A stretch of DNA of 64,000 nucleotides, from contig NZ_CP058552.1 in NCBI RefSeq assembly GCF_013401555.1, positions 2,976,001 through 3,040,000 on the forward strand, written 5' to 3'. How positions within the stretch are numbered: the first letter of the stretch is position 1; every line of letters begins with the position of its first letter. This document shows, one piece after another, positions 44,108-51,204 of the stretch. The position numbers and the translations under genes are program-made. The notes beneath the pieces were generated by a model. It was not told where the DNA came from and did no database searches. It was given only the letters and a program-made list of their open reading frames with translations. Origin of the DNA: Paenibacillus sp. E222 (GTDB taxonomy: Bacteria; Bacillota; Bacilli; Paenibacillales; Paenibacillaceae).

Positions 44108-45100
44108 ATGGACCCCAAAATAAAATTATTGTTCTTGGACGAACATGCCTCAGAAGGCGCCGCGCGTTATGGGGTCAGCCAAGAGGAACTCACTTTCATT
44201 GGAGGTTTTCAAAACTTTATTTATTCCTATAATCGCGATGAATTGAAATATATTCTCCGTTTCACTCCAAGCACTCTTCGCACATCGGAAGTACTAGTAG
44301 CAGAAATAGATTGGATTCGTTATCTTTCAGAGAGTGGTATATCAGTGTCAGAACCGATTTCTTCAATTAATGGAGAGTATTACGAATTAATTCAAGGAAA
44401 TTCAATTGATTTTTACGTAACCTCCTTTAAATATGCACCAGGCCGTAAAATCGGATATCCAGAATGTCTAGGTAATTCTATACTTTATGAAGAGTGTGGA
44501 CGTATAACGGGCCGTCTTCATAAATTAGCGAAGCTTTACAAGCCTACCAAAGCCAAAAGGCACACTTGGGAGTTTAATGAATACCTTTTACGAGCCGAGG
44601 ATTATTTGCCGTCAGAATTTCGACCAATCCTTATTGCTCTTGATGAACTTAAAGGACAATTGGCGAGTCTGCCTGTTAATGCGGATAATTTTGGTTTGAT
44701 CCACGGAGATATTAATGTAGGAAACTTCACGATCGATGAAGCTGGGGGATTAACTCTCTTTGACTTCGACGAGTGCCAGTACAGTTGGTATGTCGAGGAT
44801 ATTGCTATCCAGCTGTATTACTTGCTATATGTATTCGGAGAAGATTCGAAGTTCGAACGAAAGGAACAGTATGAACTTTTCATAAAGCACTTCGAGTTAG
44901 GCTATACAGAGGATGGCCGAAGAATGCCAGACAACTGGAAGGATTTGTTGAAGCTTTTCCTTAGACTTCGCGAAATCATTGTGGTTGTCGGTATGCATCG
45001 GAGCTGGGATTTAAGCAAACCAGATGATTGGACCCGCGATTTCTTGCAGGATAGTAGAATGAGGATTACTAAAGGTATCTCGTTGATCGATGAGTTATGA
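44108..45100 (+). CDS. Aminoglycoside phosphotransferase-like kinase
   Basis: The 330-residue protein has the APH/choline-kinase core: catalytic loop LIHGDINVGNFTI (Asp and Asn) and metal-binding LFDFDECQYSWYVEDIA. The N-terminal part (GGFQNFIYSYNRDELKYILRF) fits the nucleotide-binding lobe. It phosphorylates a small hydroxylated substrate; whether it confers antibiotic resistance cannot be told. The start follows AAGGAGA. A full repeat copy with hairpin follows. Confidence 0.85.
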   Translation: MDPKIKLLFLDEHASEGAARYGVSQEELTFIGGFQNFIYSYNRDELKYILRFTPSTLRTSEVLVAEIDWIRYLSESGISVSEPISSINGEYYELIQGNSIDFYVTSFKYAPGRKIGYPECLGNSILYEECGRITGRLHKLAKLYKPTKAKRHTWEFNEYLLRAEDYLPSEFRPILIALDELKGQLASLPVNADNFGLIHGDINVGNFTIDEAGGLTLFDFDECQYSWYVEDIAIQLYYLLYVFGEDSKFERKEQYELFIKHFELGYTEDGRRMPDNWKDLLKLFLRLREIIVVVGMHRSWDLSKPDDWTRDFLQDSRMRITKGISLIDEL

Positions 45101-45123
45101 ACCACTAAAATGGGGGGATACTC

Positions 45124-45220
45124 ATTGAGCTAACGGTAATGATAGCTTAATAAAACCAAGAAAGCAGCTGACCAACGTGATCGGCTGCTTTTTGTTCAAC
45201 TAACGGACAGAATAGTTGAA
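45124..45220 (+). repeat. AACTAACGG composite repeat, full copy A
   Basis: The order is unit 1 (TTGAGCTAACGG..ATAGC), a linker TTAATAAAACCAAG, a hairpin (AAAGCAGC..GCTGCTTT), then unit 2 (TTCAACTAACGGACAGAATAG). The same order and linker recur at 48136-48224. It follows the phosphotransferase gene by 24 bp. Confidence 0.75.
45161..45193 (+). terminator. Terminator hairpin within repeat copy A
   Basis: AAAGCAGC (45161-45168) pairs with GCTGCTTT (45184-45191), followed by TTTG. It would end the phosphotransferase transcript. Confidence 0.8.
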
Positions 45221-45286
45221 TTAAGTGGTACATTGAGAAGGCTACCTGCAGCGAGGTGGTCGTGGGGTTGCCTAGTTTTGTTGTGG

Positions 45287-46612
45287 TTACAAGCGGTAAT
45301 TGATGCCTTCGTAAGCGCCTGTGAGGGCGTTTATGTACACGTGAGAAACGCCTTCGATTCCAGTGACAGAAAATGCGTATACAAGCTTGCTGTTGTAGAT
45401 CTCCAGCTTTGGCTTACCCGAGACGATTACTTTTGGTCCGAGATTTTCAGAGGCTTGCTGCGCTGTCAGTTTCGGGTGAAGTGGAAAGGTTTTATTGTAA
45501 TTGTAAAAATAATTATACGCATTAAAGGTCTTTAACGCACCAGTACGGCGATCAAACTCCCATAAGACTTGCATTTGCGGAATGGAAACTTGCTCCCGAA
45601 CCGGTATATAAGTGATATGAATTGAGGTACCTTTTATTTCTTTTGCTACTATTGTCAGACGTTCGTCAGACCAACGCGCCATCCAGGTGTCTGCAACCGT
45701 GATAGCCTGCTTTAAGTCCATAGATTGCTCCACAGCCTCTTCTTCGGAGGTCGAGCCGTCGCGTGTCACTTGGAGCACGTGTCCGCTTTTACTCAGTGTT
45801 GCAATATAGGAGCTGGTTGGTCTTCCAGCGGTGTCTGATAACTTAAAATCCATGACTTCTCCTAATTGGGGGCTGCTCCCGCCTGAGACCATGTTGACGA
45901 TTTGCTTACCTGCTCCTGTATTCCAAGCTTCGCCCATGAAGATTTTCGCTTTGGCCGCAAGCTCCGTAGCCTTATAAGTGGGTTCACCGGCGAAAACGGT
46001 TCCTGGCTTCGGAGGTGCGTAAGGATTCTGATTGTACACGAACTCGTTAAAGGCTTTATTGCCGTACGTGGAGACCGAGTCGAGTTGAGACAAGGCCTCT
46101 TCCATTTCGGTCGAGATCCGTTCTATATCCGATAAAGAAGTACCATCGCCTTTCTCTCTCATCAGATCAAGATATGGTAGGGCGGTCCTCACGAACTTTC
46201 TCAGACGCTGAATTTGGTCTAATTGATCCGGGTTGAGCGAAATTTCCTTCTCGTTGGCGGGATAGGCCAAGTAGCGGCTGCCGTTCGTGATAAACGATTC
46301 GTACGCTGGCCAAGATTGAAAGTTCGTTGTAGCGGATGCACTCCTTACTAATTGCAATATAAGATTGGCATTTTCAATCGCAGATTGAAGTGCTACTTGC
46401 CGATCTGCAAACTTAGGTGCCGCAAGGGACTCCGCAAGCGCATAGTCGAAATTGCGCAAGTAGATCGATTGCATATGCGACCAGTATTGCGTATTGCGCT
46501 GTTGTTGCTGCTCCCATTGTCGATTATTCTGATGCTCCGTATAACTGAAATACGTGCCCGCTAATGTCGTCGCGCAGAGCAGACCAATGATGGATTTGGT
46601 AAGAACATTCAT
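45287..46612 (-). CDS. Membrane-anchored PepSY-domain protein, YpeB-like
   Basis: The start at 46612 (MNVLTKSIIGLL) has GGGAG upstream; two earlier in-frame Met codons lack such signals. The 441-residue protein has an N-terminal anchor, a long helical region (residues about 25-200) and C-terminal PepSY-like repeats (ITVADTWMARWS..VLWEFDRRTGALKTF, then LTAQQASENLGP..VYINALTGAYEGI). This layout is like YpeB, which stabilises the spore cortex hydrolase SleB, but identity to YpeB is weak by eye and no sleB is adjacent. It is the only minus-strand gene in the cassette-like stretch. Confidence 0.6.
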   Translation of the reverse strand: MNVLTKSIIGLLCATTLAGTYFSYTEHQNNRQWEQQQQRNTQYWSHMQSIYLRNFDYALAESLAAPKFADRQVALQSAIENANLILQLVRSASATTNFQSWPAYESFITNGSRYLAYPANEKEISLNPDQLDQIQRLRKFVRTALPYLDLMREKGDGTSLSDIERISTEMEEALSQLDSVSTYGNKAFNEFVYNQNPYAPPKPGTVFAGEPTYKATELAAKAKIFMGEAWNTGAGKQIVNMVSGGSSPQLGEVMDFKLSDTAGRPTSSYIATLSKSGHVLQVTRDGSTSEEEAVEQSMDLKQAITVADTWMARWSDERLTIVAKEIKGTSIHITYIPVREQVSIPQMQVLWEFDRRTGALKTFNAYNYFYNYNKTFPLHPKLTAQQASENLGPKVIVSGKPKLEIYNSKLVYAFSVTGIEGVSHVYINALTGAYEGINYRL

Positions 46613-46990
46613 GTCTATTAAAGCTCCCGTCTTTGTGTTCATAATGCTTATCCACTTTAACAAAGATGAGAACACAGTTTAATGAGTAAATATTGCCAAT
46701 GCAAATCGCTAGCCCGGTGATCAATTCTGCACGCATGAGGCTGATGAAAAGTACATTAGAGGTGGGAAATAAGAGGATTTATATTTAATGAACGTGGAGA
46801 GAAAATTAACATAAATGGAATCGAAAATTCAAACTAACGGAAAACGAAAGCAATTAGGGCTGCCACCTTACATGGGGGCCTATTTTATATTTGACTTTAA
46901 GTAGACTATGAAAGCGGAATGACTTATACCCTTGAAATAGAGCAACAAATTCGATATAAATCCGTTGTAGTATGAGAGAGGTGATATGAT
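46613..46990. other. Spacer with promoter side of the PepSY gene and a repeat unit
   Basis: It holds a partial AACTAACGG unit (TTCAAACTAACGG at 46828-46840) and a G/C-rich imperfect hairpin just after it (about 46855-46882). A minus-strand frame at 46854-47108 has no credible start and overlaps the next gene, so it was not called. Confidence 0.45.
46828..46840 (+). repeat. AACTAACGG repeat, partial copy 3
   Basis: TTCAAACTAACGG, followed by AAAACGAAAGC, matches the core of the repeat. No intact gene precedes it on the plus strand. Confidence 0.45.
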
Positions 46991-47386
46991 GTGACAAAAA
47001 TGAGTAGTTGGATCTTAATTTTGGTATTATTATCTTTAAGTGAAGAAGAGGATAAACCCTCCCACTATATTGCTTCTGGGGGCGCAACGGTACAGCAACC
47101 CTTTTCAATAAATCCGGAATTTGTACATATAAAACTTCTAATGAAGAACAATAGTAGACACGAAGTCAATGTTAGTTTAACGCACTTAGATACTAGTACA
47201 GTGTATTTCGCTAGAACGATTGCTGTCGGGGAATCTCTAGATTGGATAAATATTAATGAAGGTTTCACGCAAGGCATGCGTACTGGAGACTACTTGCTTC
47301 AATGGAGCGGTGGCGGTTATAGGGTTGAGGGGGAAGTATGGGGATCAGCTGGTTCAGACCCGGATACTGCTCCTCTATCTTATTGA
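46991..47386 (+). CDS. Small protein of unknown function
   Basis: The GTG start follows GAGGTGAT. The 131-residue product has a short hydrophobic N-terminus (SSWILILVLLSLSEEED) too brief for a certain signal peptide. A beta-rich domain follows (IKLLMKNNSRHEVNVSLTHLDTSTVYFARTIAVGESLDW, YLLQWSGGGYRVEGEVWGSA), reminiscent of Ig-like folds. I do not recognise a family. A repeat unit overlaps its stop codon. Confidence 0.55.
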   Translation: MTKMSSWILILVLLSLSEEEDKPSHYIASGGATVQQPFSINPEFVHIKLLMKNNSRHEVNVSLTHLDTSTVYFARTIAVGESLDWININEGFTQGMRTGDYLLQWSGGGYRVEGEVWGSAGSDPDTAPLSY

Positions 47387-47403
47387 ACTAACGGGCAGGT
47401 TAG
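47383..47403 (+). repeat. AACTAACGG repeat, partial copy 4
   Basis: TTGAACTAACGGGCAGG and a following TTAG start within the last codons of the preceding gene. This is unit 1 of the composite repeat. Confidence 0.65.
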
Positions 47404-47486
47404 CGTAAAAACAGTTTATAAAATGATACGTATCAGAATGAATATTCATATGTTAATATACCGGATAAAAGGAGGTATTTGTAACA

Positions 47487-47987
47487 GTGACTCAAAATGA
47501 AAAAGAAACTTTATTATTAAATAGCGACATGAATTTTAAATCAATGCTTGCAATAATCGAATCTGTACCCAGAAGCAAAAGGAGTAGTTCTGTTGAAACT
47601 GAGGAGAGAGATAAGAATTTTCGGGATGTATTGATGCATCTATATGAATGGCATGCCATGCTTGAGAGGTGGTATAGAGAAGGTATGGACGGTGATATTC
47701 CTTTTATGCCGGCAGCTGGTTATAAATGGAGTGCGATTAAAATACTTAATATGAAAATATGCGAAAAATATCAAGATGTAACATTGAATCAAGCTATAAA
47801 AAAATTGAAATTAAGCCATGAAAGAGTGATGGAATTAATTAAATTACATACAAATGAAGAAATCATGACAAAGAAATACTATAAATGGACCAAAACAAGT
47901 AATTTATACAGCTATTTTGCAGCAAACACTTCAAATCATTACATTTGGGCTATACAAAAATGCGAAGCTATCGCAAAGTCCATATAA
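47487..47987 (+). CDS. ClbS/DfsB-family four-helix protein
   Basis: The GTG start follows AAAGGAGG. The 166-residue protein matches the ClbS/DfsB family, a relative of DinB: FRDVLMHLYEWHAMLERWYREG near the first helices, PAAGYKWSAIKILN, and HYIWAIQKCEAI at the end. ClbS of Escherichia coli protects against colibactin by opening its cyclopropane, but most family members are uncharacterised, so protection against a reactive compound is only a suggestion. Confidence 0.82.
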   Translation: MTQNEKETLLLNSDMNFKSMLAIIESVPRSKRSSSVETEERDKNFRDVLMHLYEWHAMLERWYREGMDGDIPFMPAAGYKWSAIKILNMKICEKYQDVTLNQAIKKLKLSHERVMELIKLHTNEEIMTKKYYKWTKTSNLYSYFAANTSNHYIWAIQKCEAIAKSI

Positions 47988-48135
47988 AGTTCAACCACAA
48001 ATATGTTGATGAATAATACAGAGAATATAAGGAGAAGGAGCATTTTTATTGGAAAAAACAATTTTTTGATATTAACACATATGGATTACCCAAAAAAGAC
48101 TTAAATAGTATCAGGAGCGCTACGCTTCAAGCTAA

Positions 48136-48224
48136 TTCAACTAAAGGAAAATAATAGCGTTATAAAACAAAGAAAGCAGCTGATCAAACGATCGGCTTCT
48201 TTGTTCAATAAACAGGGAGGATAG
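48136..48224 (+). repeat. AACTAACGG composite repeat, full copy B
   Basis: Unit 1 (TTCAACTAAAGGAAAATAATAG) is followed by a linker TATAAAACAAAG, a hairpin (AACAAAGAA/TTCTTTGTT outside, AGCTGATC/GATCGGCT inside) and unit 2 (TTCAATAAACAGGGAGGATAG). The right edge coincides with the broken start of an HxlR gene. Confidence 0.72.
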
Positions 48225-48460
48225 TCGACATTTTATCCGAAAAATCAGTCAGATTTAATGAACTTAAACGATTAATACCAGGGATTTCACAACGGATGTT
48301 GACTTTACAACTCAGGGAACTCGAGGCGGATGGAATTGTGAAGAGGATAGTAGATGACACTGTGCCACCCAAAGTAGAATACTCCCTCACTGAACAAGGA
48401 AATAAATTGTCGAGTATCATCGATTCTATAAGAGTATGGGGAAAGGAGTTTCTATACTGA
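48221..48460 (+). pseudogene. HxlR-family regulator, 5' truncated
   Basis: The 80-codon frame has most of the HxlR winged helix (SVRFNELKRLIPGISQRMLTLQLRELEADGIV, VPPKVEYSLTEQG). The first 35 or so residues, including the start, are missing. Homology begins directly at the end of repeat copy B, which probably replaced the start. Confidence 0.8.
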
Positions 48461-48461
48461 A

Positions 48462-48860
48462 GTTGTTTTTTTATGGAACGATGTCCTTGAGATTCGCAAT
48501 GTTAATGATGAAAACTTTCGAGTTACTACAGAAAAAATGATTGAGGACGGGAATTACAAAACATTTGTTGCATTATTTGAAAATGATGTGGTTGGTTTTG
48601 TAACGATAGTTCAGGCATTATCTGTAGGGGTAACGATTGGTTATTTACATATACAAGCTCTGGCCGTAAAAAAGGAATTTCAGCATCATGGCGTAGGCAC
48701 AAAACTATTAAGACATACTGAAAATTATGCTAAAGAACTCGGAATATCTAGTATTATTTTGTGCAGCGGATTCAAGCGAACCGACGCTCATGCTTTCTAT
48801 GAGCATAATGGGTATGACAAAGATTCATACTGCTTTGATAAGATTATTAATCTTGACTAA
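48462..48860 (+). pseudogene. GNAT acetyltransferase, 5' truncated
   Basis: The open frame covers the acetyl-CoA-binding part (LHIQALAVKKEFQHHGVGTKLLRHTE, with the Q..GVG motif) and the C-terminal ..RTDAHAFYEHNGY. About 35 N-terminal residues of the fold are lacking. Homology-like sequence (VVFLWNDVLEIRNVNDENF) extends upstream of the only Met, at 48537, into the HxlR remnant. A 107-residue product from 48537 could still be made but would be incomplete. Confidence 0.65.
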
Positions 48861-48971
48861 TAAGTATAAGTAATAATTAAATCAAACTAATCAATATTCC
48901 CTTTACTTGAGAGGGATCAAGACGTATAATCCGAGTTCAGACATCAGAGCAAGAAGAGGGGAAATTAGGTT

Positions 48972-49850
48972 ATGAATAGTGGGTTGGTCAACGCTATTAT
49001 TGCGTATATCATGTGGGGGGTTCTCCCGCTCTATTGGAAGTTGTTTAGCGAAGTGCCGGCAGGCGAGATTCTGTCGCATCGGGTTGTGTGGTCGTTCGTT
49101 TTCATGGGTATTCTGGTCGCCGCCCAGCGACGCTGGGGTGATATAAAGAAGATTGCGACTAGCCGTTCACTTTTGCTGTCGCTCGCTGCGAGCGGACTGC
49201 TAATCGCTTCCAATTGGCTCATCTTCATCTGGGCGGTCAACAACGGCCATGTCGTCGAGACAAGTCTCGGCTATTATTTGAATCCGTTGCTGAACGTCTT
49301 GTTAGCGGTTGTCTTCCTTCGGGAGAAGCCAAATCGCGGTCAATGGCTCGCGATTGCCATTGCTGGCGTAGCGGTGCTTATCATCGCGATTGACTATGGA
49401 CGGTTTCCGTGGGTCGCAATCTCGCTGGCTGCATCATTTGGCTTATACGGCCTGGCGAAGAAGAAGATCAAGCAGGACGCTTCTATAGGCTTATTCTCGG
49501 AGACGGCTGTAGTCCTGCCTGTCGCGCTCGGCTACTGGATCTATTTGGCAGTTGCGGGGAAAACGACGGCATGGACGCTGCCTGCGCCGACCTTCATCGA
49601 ACTGCTTCTTTCCGGTGTAGTCACGGCGCTGCCGCTGCTCTTTTTTGCGCGAGCAGCCGCCCGGATGTCGCTGTCAACGCTCGGCTTCGTTCAATACATC
49701 GGGCCGACGATCATGCTGTTACTGAGCATATTCGTATTCAAGGAATCGGTCTCGCCGGTTCTGCTCGTTGGCTTTGCGCTCATCTGGACAGCGCTCGTCG
49801 TATACGCTACGGCATCGATTCGCGGCACGAAACTCGCGAAGGCGAGCTGA
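48972..49850 (+). CDS. rarD: EamA-family transporter, RarD type
   Basis: The 292-residue protein has ten hydrophobic segments in two EamA halves and the RarD opening (IIAYIMWGVLPLYWKLFSEVPAGEILSHRVVWS). RarD proteins are drug/metabolite-type permeases of unclear substrate. It starts about 12 nt after AGAGGGG. The gene is GC-richer than the AT-rich remnants before it. A strong terminator follows. Confidence 0.9.
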   Translation: MNSGLVNAIIAYIMWGVLPLYWKLFSEVPAGEILSHRVVWSFVFMGILVAAQRRWGDIKKIATSRSLLLSLAASGLLIASNWLIFIWAVNNGHVVETSLGYYLNPLLNVLLAVVFLREKPNRGQWLAIAIAGVAVLIIAIDYGRFPWVAISLAASFGLYGLAKKKIKQDASIGLFSETAVVLPVALGYWIYLAVAGKTTAWTLPAPTFIELLLSGVVTALPLLFFARAAARMSLSTLGFVQYIGPTIMLLLSIFVFKESVSPVLLVGFALIWTALVVYATASIRGTKLAKAS

Positions 49851-49878
49851 TGGCAAAGTACCCCGGTATTATCAAAAT

Positions 49879-49917
49879 GGCTCTTTCCGTCCGATATGGC
49901 GGAAAGAGCCGTTTTTG
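49879..49917 (+). terminator. Terminator after rarD
   Basis: A perfect 11-bp stem (GGCTCTTTCCG with CGGAAAGAGCC) around a 10-nt loop is followed by GTTTTT. Confidence 0.92.
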
Positions 49918-50228
49918 GTGTTTCTGACGTACCTGAGCACACTACATTGACTGTGACTAACCCTATATTGAATTCACATTATACAAGGGTAAGCTACCGA
50001 GGGACATAGCTCCATAAAACAGGGGCAGTCTGGACTTCATTTTTTTCGTCTAAGGCTTACAGCTGTTTTTCATTGTTGGGGATGATCTGACTGGGAACCC
50101 TCGTTTCGACCAAACGAGGGTTTGTATATGCTCATTTTGCTTTATAGCAATGGTATATCTATTCGTAATCATAGGCTGTACAATCATTATTTTATGGTTG
50201 AATACAATGTATCCTTTTATTGTTTTAT
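49918..50228. other. Spacer ahead of the MazEF pair, with a hairpin
   Basis: No gene is supported. AACCCTCGTTT (50096-50106) pairs perfectly with AAACGAGGGTT (50112-50122) around CGACC, a bidirectional terminator-like stem with a weak U-tail. The rest is AT-rich promoter-type sequence. Confidence 0.5.
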
Positions 50229-50247
50229 GTATATCATATAGATATAC
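50229..50247. promoter_or_regulatory. Palindromic operator candidate of the MazEF pair
   Basis: GTATATCATATAGATATAC is a perfect inverted repeat (7-bp arms, 5-bp centre), 23 bp ahead of the antitoxin start. MazE-type antitoxins repress their own operon at such palindromes. Confidence 0.55.
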
Positions 50248-50270
50248 AACTGTAGGGAGGTGAGGTATAA

Positions 50271-50573
50271 TTGGAGCATCAATCAAACGAAAGGCGTGGG
50301 ATTGCCATGACTACAGCCACACTTAGCAAATGGGGAAATAGCAGTGCAATTCGCATTCCTAACCAATTGCTTAAACGTCTTAATCTGGAAGAAGGCTCGG
50401 AAATTGAGATTTTGGTGACAGAAGATAATGAATTGTTGTTGCGTCCAAAAACCAAGCCTGTAGAGTCCAATGAGGAACTACGTAACCATCTAAAGACTTT
50501 GCTCTCTAAAGTGAAACAGGATACAAGACATGAAGAAATAGACTTTGGCACTGAAGGGAACGAGTTACTTTGA
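50271..50573 (+). CDS. MazE/AbrB-type antitoxin
   Basis: The SpoVT/AbrB swapped-hairpin domain is clear (TATLSKWGNSSAIRIPNQLLKRLNLEEGSEIEILVTEDNELLLRPK) and an acidic C-terminal tail, which would wrap the toxin, follows (DTRHEEIDFGTEGNELL). I use the TTG at 50271 because GGGAGGTGAGG precedes it; the ATG at 50307 is the classic domain start and is a fair alternative (88 residues). Its stop overlaps the toxin start (TTGA). Confidence 0.85.
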   Translation: MEHQSNERRGIAMTTATLSKWGNSSAIRIPNQLLKRLNLEEGSEIEILVTEDNELLLRPKTKPVESNEELRNHLKTLLSKVKQDTRHEEIDFGTEGNELL

Positions 50574-50905
50574 TTATTCCCAAGCGAGGCGATCTGATAT
50601 GGCTTGACTTTGATCCTCAAGCGGGTCATGAGCAAGCCGGGAGACGACCGGCTATTGTTCTATCAGAACTTGAATTCAATGAAATAACGGGTTTTGCCGT
50701 TGTATGTCCCATAACGAGCCAAGCCAAGGATTATCCTTTTGAAGTTACACTACCAGAAGACCTGCCATTTTCAGGTGTTGTTTTGACGGATCAGTTGAAG
50801 AGTCTTGATGTGCGGCAACGACGTATCCAAATTGCGGGGCATGCCGAATCAAGCTCTGAATTTATGAAATCAGTTCTACGCAATGTCCGTTCTATATTGG
50901 CATAA
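50570..50905 (+). CDS. MazF/PemK-type endoribonuclease toxin
   Basis: The 111-residue protein has the MazF fold: PKRGDLIWLDFDPQAGHEQAGRRPAIVLS at the N-terminus (with the conserved GRRPA loop), CPITSQAKDYPFEV, and TDQLKSLDVRQRRI with the catalytic region. It starts at TTG overlapping the antitoxin stop by 4 bp. MazF enzymes cleave mRNA at short sites. The pair is a type II toxin-antitoxin module. Confidence 0.9.
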   Translation: MIIPKRGDLIWLDFDPQAGHEQAGRRPAIVLSELEFNEITGFAVVCPITSQAKDYPFEVTLPEDLPFSGVVLTDQLKSLDVRQRRIQIAGHAESSSEFMKSVLRNVRSILA

Positions 50906-50933
50906 TTGAAAATTAGTAGCTGATCATATTCCT

Positions 50934-50968
50934 AAATCCACGTCTAACTAAAAGACGTGGATTTTTTC
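50934..50968 (+). terminator. Terminator of the MazEF pair
   Basis: AAATCCACGTCT (50934-50945) pairs with AGACGTGGATTT (50953-50964), followed by TTTTC. Confidence 0.92.
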
Positions 50969-51204
50969 TTTCATACCTAAATAGATTCGTCCATTCTTGA
51001 CGCTTCGAACAAGAGCTTCCAAAAGGCACTGATAAGTTGGAAAGAAAGATTTTTAATCCTCTGAAAATGTTTCCATTTATAGTATGATAAGACTATCGCC
51101 AGCTTCTTCAAACATGGCCTGTATTATCTCTGCGGCTATCGGGCAAAGGCCATATCGAATGACCACGAAGACCATCCTATAGATAAAGATAAGGAGATCC
51201 AAAT

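Noticed and set aside
46854..47108. Minus-strand 84-codon frame
   Set aside because: Overlaps the start of the gene at 46991 and a repeat unit; no ribosome-binding site or recognised features.
42985..48224. Integron attC sites
   Set aside because: The AACTAACGG repeats do not fit the RYYYAAC/GTTRRRY core pairs and no integrase is present, so they are reported as an unexplained repeat.
48205..48420. Minus-strand 71-codon frame
   Set aside because: It is the shadow of the HxlR remnant on the plus strand.
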